Positions 8,667 through 18,939 of a DNA stretch of 64,000 nucleotides are shown here, piece by piece. Position numbers and translations under genes: made by a program. Source of the DNA: Planctomycetota bacterium (GTDB taxonomy: Bacteria; Planctomycetota; UBA11346). The notes beneath the pieces are model-generated. The model was not told the DNA's origin and made no database searches. It was given only the letters and a program-made list of their open reading frames with translations. The stretch is from positions 372,001-436,000 of the forward strand of contig BJHQ01000001.1 of NCBI GenBank assembly GCA_014193115.1, in the 5' to 3' direction. Positions within the stretch are counted from its first letter, which is position 1; every line of letters starts with the position of its first letter.

Positions 8667-9680
8667 TTAATAGCTGGTGGCGTCGAGCTTCACCTTGCCC
8701 CGGTAAATCCAGTAGATGCAGATCGTGTAGGCGATCACCACCGGCATGCCGATCAGGGCGATGATGAACATGATCTGCAAGGTTTTCGGCGACGAAGCAG
8801 CATTGCCGATATGCAGGCTGTTGGCCGGATCGATGGCCGGGACGATGTTCGGATACAGCCCGGCAGCGGCAGTGGCGAACAGGCCGGCGATCACCGCCGA
8901 CGATGAGAGGAACGCCTGGCCCTCGCGGCCGTGGTGGATGCAGCGCGGGATGTTTGCTAAAGCGAGCAGGGTGAGCAGCGGGAACAGGAACAGCACCGGA
9001 TTCTCGCGCAGCGGTGCGGCCAGCTGGGGCCGGAAGACCAGGGTCGCGATGGTCAGGATGGCGAAGCAGAGGATGAAGGTGATCAATGCCGGCTGGATCC
9101 AGCTGCGGACTTTTTCCTGAATTTCGCCTTCGGTCTTGAGCACCAGATAGATCGCACCGTGGAGCGCGAACAAGGTCACCGTGGTGATCCCGACCAGCAG
9201 CGGGAACGGGGTGAGCAGGGCGAACAGGCTGATGTCCAGCTCATGGTCGGCGGTCAGCGGCAGGCCCTGCAGGACATTGCCGAAGGCGACGCCGGCGAGC
9301 AGGGCGATCAGGAAGCTGCCGATGGCGAACACCCAGTCCCAGGTCGAGCGCCAACGGTGCGAGATCTGCTTGCTGCGGAACTCGATGGCGACGGCGCGCA
9401 TGATCAGGGCCATGAGCAGGAGCATCAACGGCAGGTAGAACCCGCTGAAGATGGTGGCGTAGACCTCGGGGAAGGCGGCGAACAGTGCGCCGCCGCCGGT
9501 CACCAGCCACACTTCGTTGCCGTCCCACACCGGCCCGATGGCGTTCAAGGCGATCCGCCGCGGCTGGTCGCCGCGATGGAACGGGTGGAGGATGCCGACC
9601 CCCAGGTCGAAGCCGTCGAGGATGGCGTAGCCGGCGAGCAGGACGCCGACCAGGGCGAACCAGGCGGTAGCGAGATCCAT
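8667..9680 (-). CDS. cydB: cytochrome bd ubiquinol oxidase subunit II
   Basis: Structural membrane subunit of the high-affinity bd-type quinol oxidase, which reduces O2 to water without pumping protons. The start MDLATAWFALVGVLLAGYAI and the motifs LDGFDLGVGILHPF and GPVWDGNEVWLVTGGGALFAAFP are diagnostic of CydB. Eight or nine hydrophobic segments are evident and the length of 337 residues is normal. It follows cydA with only an 11-bp gap, so the two are one operon. I found no CydX-like small subunit between cydB and terC. Confidence 0.96.
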   Translation of the reverse strand: MDLATAWFALVGVLLAGYAILDGFDLGVGILHPFHRGDQPRRIALNAIGPVWDGNEVWLVTGGGALFAAFPEVYATIFSGFYLPLMLLLMALIMRAVAIEFRSKQISHRWRSTWDWVFAIGSFLIALLAGVAFGNVLQGLPLTADHELDISLFALLTPFPLLVGITTVTLFALHGAIYLVLKTEGEIQEKVRSWIQPALITFILCFAILTIATLVFRPQLAAPLRENPVLFLFPLLTLLALANIPRCIHHGREGQAFLSSSAVIAGLFATAAAGLYPNIVPAIDPANSLHIGNAASSPKTLQIMFIIALIGMPVVIAYTICIYWIYRGKVKLDATSY

Positions 9681-9691
9681 GAGGGGTCCTT

Positions 9692-11062
<1,371 letters not shown>

Positions 11063-11447
11063 GGCCGCGAGCCTAGGCGCGTCGCCCCGGAACGGATCTC
11101 TCAGATCGGACTCAAGGTCTGCGGTATGCGCCGGATTCGCGTCGCGGAATGCCCGATCCACATTCCGCAAGTGGCTCTCATTCCGTACTGAAAGCTGATT
11201 GCATGAACATATAAAAGTAGTTGAACCTCCTAAGCGCCAAGACGCCAAGGAAAAATTGGGGAAATTCTCCGCTGGTCGGAGAACCGACTAGGAGTGAACG
11301 GGTTTGTCTCGTTGCTTCCAACGCGTAGCGCCGTGTCGGTTCTTCGACTTCGTCTTTCTGGATGAGCGATGTTCTGGCTGGAGCCCGAGCCCTGAACCAG
11401 TTGCTGCGCCGATGCACCTTCGCCCGGTCAGGTCGGGCGACCTCTGG
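11063..11447. repeat. intergenic region with R5 repeat (CGCCAAGACGCCAAGG type)
   Basis: This 385-bp gap lies upstream of cydA and should contain its promoter, which I cannot pinpoint. At 11234-11290 it carries GCGCCAAGACGCCAAGG, then AAAAATTGGG and TTCTCCGC. The same words in the same order occur at 55591-55630. No credible coding sequence is present; the short frames here are translated repeat. Confidence 0.7.
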
Positions 11448-11744
11448 TTATTTGGGCGAGGGATCGATCAGGTCGATCAGCGACCGCTGCTGCTCCAACT
11501 GCTTTTTGAAGACCGAATAGAGTACAGAATTGACCATGGAATCGCTATGCAGCCCAACCACATCGCTGGTCAGGTCGCCGGTTCCGCTGGCCGGATCGGC
11601 GGAGGCTGCCGTTGCGGCCGCTGGTGCTGGGCCAGAGGAGAGCGCCTCTGCGTCGGCAACGACCTGCTCGGCCCGGGTGTCGAACCGGGCCTGGTTGCGC
11701 TGGATGGCCGCGGCAGTGCTGGAAATGCCCGGGGTGATCTCCAT
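11448..11744 (-). CDS. small protein resembling the ends of flagellar rod/hook proteins
   Basis: A 98-residue protein. The N-terminal MEITPGISSTAAAIQRNQAR looks like the amphipathic N-terminal helix of FlgB/FlgC-type axial proteins. The C-terminal DLTSDVVGLHSDSMVNSVLY is reminiscent of the C-terminal helix motif of the same family. A short Ala/Pro/Ser linker joins them, with no folded domain between. A mini axial protein or a coiled-coil protein of unrelated function is possible. No other flagellar genes are in the window. Family assignment is an inference from pattern and is weak. Confidence 0.5.
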   Translation of the reverse strand: MEITPGISSTAAAIQRNQARFDTRAEQVVADAEALSSGPAPAAATAASADPASGTGDLTSDVVGLHSDSMVNSVLYSVFKKQLEQQRSLIDLIDPSPK

Positions 11745-11835
11745 GGCGGCCTCGCTACCGAGATCATACCCGACGATCGGTCGGGAAGAAAGGCGCGCAT
11801 CGTCGCCAGTCGTGCTCGGACAGGGACAGGCCCCG

Positions 11836-12342
11836 TCAGGCCTGGCTGCCCAAATCCGTCTGGCCGGATGGGCTTTGCAGGGGCGGCCTGTGGCGGTGGA
11901 CGACGACCAGCGAAGCCGCCACCGCCACCAGACCGAGCGCCAACACGACCAGCTCAGAAACGGTCTGGCCGAAGCTGCCCATCCCGATCGCGACGGTCAC
12001 GCCATGGCCCCACCAGGTCGCCAACGGCAACAGCGCGAGGTGGGCTGACGCCACCGCCTGCAACGGCCAGCGGCGACGGCCGCTCCAGCTCAGCACGGCG
12101 CCCAGCGTACAGATGACGCCGGTCACGGCGATCGCGAGCAGGTACTCATCAAGCGCTTCGGCCACCGTTCGCACCGGTTGGATCAGGTTGGCCAAGCCGG
12201 CTTGGAGCATGGCTTCGGCCCATTCCTCGGTCTGCGTCTGTTGTACGGCCTGGGTCAGCGTCCCAGCCAGGGCCAGCAGCAGCGCCCCGTGGATCAGCCA
12301 GGACCAGCGGATCAGCCGGTAGAGGAAATCGCTTGAGGCCAT
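11836..12342 (-). CDS. predicted four-helix membrane protein, function unknown
   Basis: 168 residues from the ATG at 12342, with an alternative ATG at 12375. Hydrophobic segments are near LIHGALLLALAGTL, YLLAIAVTGVICTLGAVLSW, LALLPLATWWGHGVTVAIG and LVVLALGLVAVAASLVVV, with Arg-rich short loops and a hydrophilic tail. No family is recognised. It is 96 bp downstream of the coaE-rho gene on the same strand and may be co-transcribed with it. Confidence 0.55.
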   Translation of the reverse strand: MASSDFLYRLIRWSWLIHGALLLALAGTLTQAVQQTQTEEWAEAMLQAGLANLIQPVRTVAEALDEYLLAIAVTGVICTLGAVLSWSGRRRWPLQAVASAHLALLPLATWWGHGVTVAIGMGSFGQTVSELVVLALGLVAVAASLVVVHRHRPPLQSPSGQTDLGSQA

Positions 12343-12438
12343 GACCCAGGAATGGCCACGGGCGGTGGCCGGCAAGCCTCCCGGCAGTCCGTCGGGCAGT
12401 GTCGGAGGTGTCGCGAGCAGTGCGCGGGCTGCAGATGC

Positions 12439-15165
12439 TCACCAACCCGACATCTTCTCCGGATCGATCGAGAGCAGGAATTCGACGTTGGTGCGGAAGT
12501 TCTTCAGTTTGTTGCGCAGGAATTCCACCGCGTCTTGCGGGCTGCGGTCGGCCAGCCATTTGCGCAGGGCCCAGACCCGCTGCAATTCATCTTTGTTCTT
12601 GATCAGCAGGTCGTCTTTGCGGGTGCCGCTGGCGGCGACGCTTATCGCCGGGAAGACCCGGCGGTCGGCGAGGCGGCGGTCGAGGACCAGCTCCATGTTG
12701 CCGGTGCCTTTGAATTCCTCGAAGATCACGGTGTCGGCCAGGCTGCCGGTATCGACCAGGGCGGTGGCGAGGATGGTGAGCGAGCCGCCGCCTTCGATCT
12801 TGCGCGCCGCGCCGAAGAATTGCTTGGGTTTGATCAACGCGCCGGACTCGATGCCGCCGGACATGACCCGGCCGCTGCCGGGCGCTTCGGTATTATAGGC
12901 CCGGGCCAGGCGGGTGATGGAATCGAGCAGAATGACCACGTCGCGGCCGCGCTCGACCAGGCGCTTGGCCTTGTTGATGACCATCTCCGCACATTGCACA
13001 TGGCGGCTGGCGGGCTGGTCGAAGGTCGAGGCCACGACTTCGCCGCGCACCGAGCGCTGCATGTCGGTGACTTCTTCCGGACGTTCATCGACCAGCAGGA
13101 CGATCAGTTCGCATTCCGGATTATTGGTGGTGATCGCCTTGGCGATCTTTTGCAGGTACACCGTCTTGCCGCATTTGGGCTGGGCGACCACCAGACCGCG
13201 CTGGCCTTTGCCGATCGGACAGGCGAGATCGAAAATCCGCAGGGAATAATCGGTGGGATCGTTGGGCAGCTCCATGAACAGCCGTTCGTGGGCGTGGAGC
13301 GGAGTCAGATGTTCGAACTCCTGGACCGGCGTGCGTTGGGCCTCGGGCTCGCCCATCACGGTGTGGATCGCCACGAGTTGCGGGCATTTCTCGTTGCCGC
13401 GCGGTGCCCGGGCGGTGCCGGTGACATGCATCCCGGGTTTCAGGCCATAGCGGCGGAGCTGGACCGCGGTGACCAGGGTGTCGGTGTTCACCGCCAGATA
13501 GCTCGACAACGGACTGCGGATGTAGCCCTGCTGATCTTTGTACAACTCCATGTAGCCGCTGACGATGATCTCATCGAGCCGCCCGGCGGCGGCCTTGCGC
13601 AGGATCTCGCTGATCAGGTCGTATTTCTTCAGCCATTTGACATCGCGGATCTCCAACTTTTCGGCCTCGGCCTGAAGATCGGGCAGGGTCCGCTTGAGGT
13701 AGTCGTCAAGGATGAGCTTGACCGGCGGGCGCTCCACCGGAGGCGGGGGCAACGGCGGACGCTCGGGTTGGGGGCGCGGCTGATTATCGCTGCGTTGGTA
13801 GTCGCCGCGTGGTTGGCTGTCGCTTCGTGGCTGGATGTCGCTGCGCGGCTGGCCCTCGCTGCGCGGCTGGCCCTCGCTGCGCGGCTGGTAGTCGGTGCGC
13901 GGTTGGCTGCCACTGCGCGATGGCCCATTGCCGACTGGTCCGGTCTGGCCGGCACCGCTCTCAGCGTCGTCCTGGTCGTCGCTGTCGATCGGCTTGGCGA
14001 CCAGCTGCTTGGCTTCGATGCCGAGCTGCCGGGCGAGGATCACCCGGGCGTAGGCGGCGAGCTGGGCCGGGTCACCGCTGTTGTCCACCGCGAGCTGACA
14101 GCGTTTGCGGCGTTCGTCGGCATTGCCGACGGCGGTTTCGCGCCGGGCCAGTTCGGCTTCGTCCCAGCCGCGTTCGGCCAGGCGGGCGAGGCGGGCCTCG
14201 CGGGAAGCCTTCACATAGACGGTCGTGGTGCAGCGCTCATGCAGGCCCAGTTCATGGAGCAGGGCCGCGTCGATCACCACCAGGTCACCGACGGCGCGGG
14301 CCTTGGTCTCGGAGATCAGCGCGGGATGGACGATGCGGTTGAGCAGTGCGGTGCGCTCGGGGGCGCTGAACGCCTGCTCGGCCAGGGCGCGGCGGTTGAT
14401 CGCGCCATCAGCGGCCAGGATGCCGGCGCCGAATTCCTTGACCAACTGCTTCTTGATTGCCGGTGATTCGATCAGCTCGTGGCCGATCTCGTCGACTACC
14501 ACCACCTTGGCGCCATAGGCCAGGAACTGCCGCGCGAGCACGCTTTTGCCGGCGCCGGGTTCGCCGGTGATGCCGATGACGACTTTTTTCGGCGGCGGCG
14601 GAGCCTGCTCGGTGATGCCCTCGGCGATCGGCTTGGCCTCATCGTCGTTGTCGGACCCGTTCGATCCCGCATCGGTCTCGGCGGAGGGTGTTTCAGCGGC
14701 CGGCTCCGCAGCTTTCACCGCCGGCTGGCGCGGCTGGGGCGTCAACCGGGCAACGGGTGATGCGGCGAGATCGGCAGATTTGGCTCGGGGCGCAGCGGTT
14801 GGTTCCTTAATCGATTCCTCTGCCGGTTTCCCGATCGGCTCTGCCGGCTTGGTCGTTTGTTCGGCAGATTTAGCGAGGGGCTCGGCAGATGGCGCAGGGA
14901 CCGCTTCGGTCGCAGCCGTGCGCTCGGCGACACGGGTTGGTGCCGGGTTGGCACTGGAAGGACCGTCGGGAGCGGTGCGTTCAGCTTGCGCCGCGGGCTC
15001 TGCTGGCGCCGCGGGCGCTGCTGGCGCCGCGGGCGCTGCCGTCACTGCGCCGTCCACTGGGTTCTGATCCGGTGCTGCTATTTTTGCCTTCGGCTTGCGA
15101 CCGGGCCGCTTCTTGGCGGGCTTGTCGGCGGAGGCGGGCGGAGTGATGGCGGTGTCGTCGGTCAT
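12439..15165 (-). CDS. rho: fusion of dephospho-CoA kinase (CoaE-like) and transcription termination factor Rho
   Basis: One 908-residue frame with two enzymes. Residues 1-190 are a Pro/Ala/Lys/Glu-rich disordered leader. Residues 193-395 are CoaE-like, with P-loop GEPGAGKS at 201-208, VVVDEIGHEL where CoaE normally has an IDAD motif, INRRALAEQAFS, NRIVHPALI, and DNSGD near the end. Residues 425-475 are a second disordered segment with repeats of QPRSEG/QPRSD type. The rest is full-length Rho: the RHO-N helical domain from DDYLKRTLPDLQ, a cold-shock RNA-binding domain from SGYMELYKDQQGYIRS, the ATPase P-loop QPKCGKT ending at 668, Walker B RDVVILLDSITRLARAYN, and the Q- and R-loop region GALIKPKQFFGAARKIEGGG. 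The coaE and rho parts are in frame with no stop, so this is a real fusion. CoaE catalyses the last step of CoA synthesis; Rho is the hexameric RNA helicase that ends transcription. Confidence 0.93.
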   Translation of the reverse strand: MTDDTAITPPASADKPAKKRPGRKPKAKIAAPDQNPVDGAVTAAPAAPAAPAAPAEPAAQAERTAPDGPSSANPAPTRVAERTAATEAVPAPSAEPLAKSAEQTTKPAEPIGKPAEESIKEPTAAPRAKSADLAASPVARLTPQPRQPAVKAAEPAAETPSAETDAGSNGSDNDDEAKPIAEGITEQAPPPPKKVVIGITGEPGAGKSVLARQFLAYGAKVVVVDEIGHELIESPAIKKQLVKEFGAGILAADGAINRRALAEQAFSAPERTALLNRIVHPALISETKARAVGDLVVIDAALLHELGLHERCTTTVYVKASREARLARLAERGWDEAELARRETAVGNADERRKRCQLAVDNSGDPAQLAAYARVILARQLGIEAKQLVAKPIDSDDQDDAESGAGQTGPVGNGPSRSGSQPRTDYQPRSEGQPRSEGQPRSDIQPRSDSQPRGDYQRSDNQPRPQPERPPLPPPPVERPPVKLILDDYLKRTLPDLQAEAEKLEIRDVKWLKKYDLISEILRKAAAGRLDEIIVSGYMELYKDQQGYIRSPLSSYLAVNTDTLVTAVQLRRYGLKPGMHVTGTARAPRGNEKCPQLVAIHTVMGEPEAQRTPVQEFEHLTPLHAHERLFMELPNDPTDYSLRIFDLACPIGKGQRGLVVAQPKCGKTVYLQKIAKAITTNNPECELIVLLVDERPEEVTDMQRSVRGEVVASTFDQPASRHVQCAEMVINKAKRLVERGRDVVILLDSITRLARAYNTEAPGSGRVMSGGIESGALIKPKQFFGAARKIEGGGSLTILATALVDTGSLADTVIFEEFKGTGNMELVLDRRLADRRVFPAISVAASGTRKDDLLIKNKDELQRVWALRKWLADRSPQDAVEFLRNKLKNFRTNVEFLLSIDPEKMSGW

Positions 15166-15206
15166 GGATCGTTCAGGGAATCAGGGAAACAGCGGGAAGC
15201 CGGCGC

Positions 15207-15926
15207 TCAATTGAGGTCGGCGAAAAAATGATGCAATTCATCAGCGAGTCGGGCAGGTTGCCGCAGCCACGGGTGATGCCCAGCACCCGGGATGGCGATG
15301 AACCGGCCGTGCGGCAGGAGGCACGCCACCTGCTGCGCTGGCCAGGCGGGCCGAATGTCATCGCTGCCGTAGAGCATCACGGTTGGAAACGGCAGGCGTG
15401 CAATCCTCGCCCAGATCGCAGGAGCCCGAAAGAATTCGCGGGTGCTGCGGTTCAGCGATCGATTCACGGTGCGATTGGGAGCGTAGAGAAAATCCAGGGT
15501 TTCATCGTGGTGGCGTAATGCCCGGTACCGCGCCGACCAATCGGCATCGTAGACGATGCCTCCGCCATTGATCGCGATCAGGCCGAGCACGCGCTGCGGA
15601 TAGGCGAGGGCATAGGCCAGGGCGAGCTCTGGGCCCCACGAATGTCCGATGAGCACGACCTGGTCGTGGCCATAGGCCGCCCGGACCACGTCGAGATCGT
15701 CGATGCATTCCTGAAGCGTGGTCGATTCGTCTGCTGAGGATCGGCCGCAACCGCGCATTTCCCAGCGCACCGATTCAGCCACGTCGTCGATCATCGCCGC
15801 CACCGGAGCCAGGTAATCACAACATCCCGGGCCTCCATTGCACAGGATGGCCGGAACACCGCGCCCGGTGCTACAGGCCCAGATCCGGCCTTTTCCAGCG
15901 GTGATGAATCGCTCAGTGGCCGTCAT
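15207..15926 (-). CDS. alpha/beta hydrolase, proline iminopeptidase-like
   Basis: Serine hydrolase of the alpha/beta fold. The oxyanion-hole motif GGPGC, the nucleophile elbow GHSWG, and a C-terminal GAGHHPWLRQ supplying the catalytic His are visible; an Asp probably lies in YGSDDIRPAW. This GGPG plus GHSWG combination is typical of proline iminopeptidases and related small-molecule hydrolases. Length is 239 residues from the ATG at 15926. That ATG overlaps the polA stop as ATGA, indicating translational coupling with polA. The same frame extends to 15989 but would run far into polA, so I chose the overlap start. True substrate is unknown. Confidence 0.85.
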   Translation of the reverse strand: MTATERFITAGKGRIWACSTGRGVPAILCNGGPGCCDYLAPVAAMIDDVAESVRWEMRGCGRSSADESTTLQECIDDLDVVRAAYGHDQVVLIGHSWGPELALAYALAYPQRVLGLIAINGGGIVYDADWSARYRALRHHDETLDFLYAPNRTVNRSLNRSTREFFRAPAIWARIARLPFPTVMLYGSDDIRPAWPAQQVACLLPHGRFIAIPGAGHHPWLRQPARLADELHHFFADLN

Positions 15927-18625
15927 CCGACCTCCAGCCAGTTTTTGCCGATGCGGGCTTCGGCGACCAGCGGCACGTCGAGCTTCCACGCGCTGCGCAT
16001 CGCCTCGGCCAGTGCGTTGGCGGCGGCCTGGGCGCTGGCCTCTGGCGCTTCAACCAGCAATTCGTCGTGGATTTGCAGGACCAGGCGGCAATCAGCGGGC
16101 AGCGCGGCCTCGGCCCGGAGCATCGCCCGTTTGATCAGGTCGGCGGCGCTGCCCTGGATGGTGCTGTTCAGCGCCACCCGTTCGCCGGCCATGCGCTCAG
16201 TCTTGTTCCCGGACGACAAGCCGGGGATGTAGCGGCGGCGACCGGCCATGGTCTGGGCATAGCCGCGGACGACAGCCTCGGCGACGGTGCGGTTGATGAA
16301 CGCCTTCACCGTGGCGAAGCGGGCGAAATAGTCGCTAATGAACCGCGCCGCGTCGCCTTTGGCGATGCCGAGCTGGTTGGCCAGGCCGAAGGCGGTCTGG
16401 CCATAGATGATGCCGAAATTGATCGCTTTCGCCGCGGCCCGCTGGCGTGGGGTGACGGCGTCTTCGCTGACGCCGTTGGCGGCGGCGGCGACGAAGCGAT
16501 GGATGTCGCGACCGGCGTGGAACGCCTCGCACAAGGTCGGGTCGCCGGACAGGTGGGCGAGGATGCGCAGCTCGATCTGGCTGTAGTCCGCCGCCACCAG
16601 GACCCGACCCGGGCCGGGGGCGAAGGCCGCACGCATTTCCCGGCCGAGGTCGGTTTTCTTGGGAATATTCTGGAGATTCGGCGCATCGCTGGACAGCCGG
16701 CCGGTCTCGGTGCCGGTCTGGCGCAGACTGGTGTGGATGCGTTTGGTGCGGGGATTGATGTACTCGGGCAGCCGGGCCAGGTACGAACCGATCAGCTTGG
16801 TCAGCTGGCGGTGCTGGAGCAGCAGATCGGGCATCTCGTGCTGATGGCGCAGCGCTTCGAGGACCGAGTGGTCGGTGCTCGGACCAGATTTGGTCCGCGA
16901 AATGACCGGCAGTTTCAGCTGGTTGAACAGGAGATCCGCGACCTGCTTGGGGCTGGCCGGATTGAACCGGGCGCCGGCGATCTCGGAGATGCTGATGTTG
17001 ACCGAGGCCAGGTACAGTTCGAGGTGCCGACGGGTGGTGACCAGCACCGCCGGGTCCACCGGCAGGCCGGCGTCTTCGCAGCGGCCGAGGAGCAGGGCGA
17101 TCGGGACTTCCTGCTCGCGGTACACGGTGAGCAGATCGGCGGCGGCGAGCTTGGCTTCGAGCAGTTGCGCCAAGCGCCAGCAGCACTGGGCGTCTTCGCA
17201 GGCATAAGTCGCGACCCGCTCGACCGGCACGTCGGCCATGGTCTGGCCGGCGGACAGATCGACCACGGCGCCGGTCGGGATCTTCTCTTCGGACAGGAAC
17301 GCCCGGGCCAGTCCGTCGATGCCATGGCTGTCGCGTCCGGGATCGAGCAGCCACGAGGCGAGCATGACATCGCCGTCATAACCGGCGACGGTAATCCCGT
17401 GACGGCGCAGGACCCGGGCGTCGAATTTGATGTTCTGACCGACTTTGCGCACCGCCGGATCGGTCAGCACCGGCCCGAGCTGGGCCACGACGGCCGACCA
17501 GTCGATGGTCGCGCCCTGGCCGCGGACCGGCACATACACCGCGGATTTCTGGTCGCCGGGACTGCCGTCGCCGCCCCAGGCGAAGCTGAGCCCGACGATG
17601 TCGGCATCGAGGGGCTCCAGGCCGGTGGTCTCGGTGTCGAGGGCGAATCGGCCGGCGCGACGCAGGTCGGCGGCCAGGTCGGCCAGATCCGCGGTGGTCA
17701 CGGTCCGGTAGCGGGCGCCTTGGCTGGCCGGAGCGATGGTCTGGGGGATGAATTTTGCGGTACTGAAACCGCAATCTGCGTAAATCGCCGGATCGATCGG
17801 GGCGTCGCGCTGGATGCGCAGGTCGTCCAGTCCGGGCGCGCCGGGGACATCGACCAGGGTGATCAGGCGCCGCACCAGTTCGGCCTGCGGGATGAAGGCC
17901 CGCACTTTTTCCTGCTGTTTCCCCTTCAAGGTATCGACCCTGGCCAGCACGTTGCTTAACGAGCCATGTTCTGCCAACAATTTCACAGCGGTTTTCGGAC
18001 CAACCCCGTCGATGCCGGGAACATTGTCGGAGGTGTCGCCGATCATGCACAGATAATCGACCACCTGATCGGGGCGCAGGCCCTTTTCGGCGAGCAGTTC
18101 GGCCGGGCCGCGCAGGGTGTTGTCGCTGGGCAGCCAGGTGCGGATGCGCTCGCTCAGCACCTGATCGACGTCCTTGTCGCGGGTCAGCATCCGGACCTGG
18201 TGGCCGACGGCGGCTGCCTGCTTGGCGATGGTCACCAGCAGATCGTCGGCCTCATAGCCGGGGATGCTCAGCACCGGGACGTGGTTGGCCCGGGCCAGGC
18301 GTTCGACATCGGGCAGCTGGACCCGCAGCTGATCCGGCATGGGATCGCGATGGGCCTTGTATTCCGTGTAGATCTGCTGGCGAAAGGTCGGGCCGTGGGG
18401 ATCGAGGATCAGCGCCCAGTGGCTGATCGCCGGATCATTGCGCAGGTCGCGGAACAGGTTGGCGAAGGCATAGGTCACTCCGGTGGGCTTGCCGCCCGGT
18501 CCGGTCAGGGGCGGCATCCCGAAGAAATAGCGGTACGCGAAATAATGGCCGTCGATCAAGGCGACGATGGAGCCGGGTTCGGCCAGCGTGGCGATGTCGC
18601 CAGGACTCGTGGCCGAGTCTGTCAT
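15923..18625 (-). CDS. polA: DNA polymerase I
   Basis: Repair and Okazaki-fragment polymerase. All three domains are present. The 5' nuclease domain has VALIDGHYFAYR, GYEADDLL and GDTSDNVPGIDGVGPKTA. The 3'-5' proofreading exonuclease has DTETTG with Asp330 and Glu332, and later TYACEDAQ. The family A polymerase has motif A with ADYSQIELR (Asp680), motif B with KAINFGIIYG, and motif C with QIHDELL (His853, Asp854). Proofreading residues look intact. Length of 900 residues is normal. The stop overlaps the start of the hydrolase gene, and the coaE-rho fusion follows. A polA-coaE-rho neighbourhood is, to my recollection, conserved in several related phyla. Confidence 0.97.
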   Translation of the reverse strand: MTDSATSPGDIATLAEPGSIVALIDGHYFAYRYFFGMPPLTGPGGKPTGVTYAFANLFRDLRNDPAISHWALILDPHGPTFRQQIYTEYKAHRDPMPDQLRVQLPDVERLARANHVPVLSIPGYEADDLLVTIAKQAAAVGHQVRMLTRDKDVDQVLSERIRTWLPSDNTLRGPAELLAEKGLRPDQVVDYLCMIGDTSDNVPGIDGVGPKTAVKLLAEHGSLSNVLARVDTLKGKQQEKVRAFIPQAELVRRLITLVDVPGAPGLDDLRIQRDAPIDPAIYADCGFSTAKFIPQTIAPASQGARYRTVTTADLADLAADLRRAGRFALDTETTGLEPLDADIVGLSFAWGGDGSPGDQKSAVYVPVRGQGATIDWSAVVAQLGPVLTDPAVRKVGQNIKFDARVLRRHGITVAGYDGDVMLASWLLDPGRDSHGIDGLARAFLSEEKIPTGAVVDLSAGQTMADVPVERVATYACEDAQCCWRLAQLLEAKLAAADLLTVYREQEVPIALLLGRCEDAGLPVDPAVLVTTRRHLELYLASVNISISEIAGARFNPASPKQVADLLFNQLKLPVISRTKSGPSTDHSVLEALRHQHEMPDLLLQHRQLTKLIGSYLARLPEYINPRTKRIHTSLRQTGTETGRLSSDAPNLQNIPKKTDLGREMRAAFAPGPGRVLVAADYSQIELRILAHLSGDPTLCEAFHAGRDIHRFVAAAANGVSEDAVTPRQRAAAKAINFGIIYGQTAFGLANQLGIAKGDAARFISDYFARFATVKAFINRTVAEAVVRGYAQTMAGRRRYIPGLSSGNKTERMAGERVALNSTIQGSAADLIKRAMLRAEAALPADCRLVLQIHDELLVEAPEASAQAAANALAEAMRSAWKLDVPLVAEARIGKNWLEVG

Positions 18626-18819
18626 CGCCAGAAGGATCCCTGGCGGACAGGGAAAGTGGTGGACAAGCGCAAGGGCACCAGGGATTCCGCCAGCGGCGGC
18701 CAGTCAGGGTGGATTGAGGGGAGCTCTGCGCCGTCAATTCCGGCGATCGGCGCAGCGGACAGAGCAGCCAAGTCGGCTGCCGATGGTCGCCTTTTACGCT
18801 TGCGCAGCGGTCGCGTCAA
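18622..18819 (-). CDS. possible small basic protein upstream of polA
   Basis: A 65-residue frame starting MTRPLRKRKRRPSAADLAAL, whose stop overlaps the polA start codon as ATGA. The overlap is the only positive sign; the composition (basic start, then Ala/Pro/Leu) could arise by chance in high-GC DNA. It occupies most of the 314-bp gap between dapD and polA, which otherwise shows nothing I recognise, and the polA promoter must be upstream or inside it. Confidence 0.3.
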   Translation of the reverse strand: MTRPLRKRKRRPSAADLAALSAAPIAGIDGAELPSIHPDWPPLAESLVPLRLSTTFPVRQGSFWR

Positions 18820-18939
18820 CTGGCCGATCGGCCAGGCACGCCGCTGCCCAGGCTGCGCCGGGTCCCGGGCCAGCGGCGATGCGCCCCGACCTAAGGGAAA
18901 ACGTCAGCACGATTTTCAGGACTTTTCAAACTTCAGGAT

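Noticed and set aside
11063..11248. extended CydA start with MASWRLGG
   Set aside because: The peptide is translated R5 repeat; CydA family start is at 11062.
12352..14466. 704-codon plus-strand frame opposite rho
   Set aside because: Antisense shadow of a clear Rho gene, typical of high-GC codon bias.
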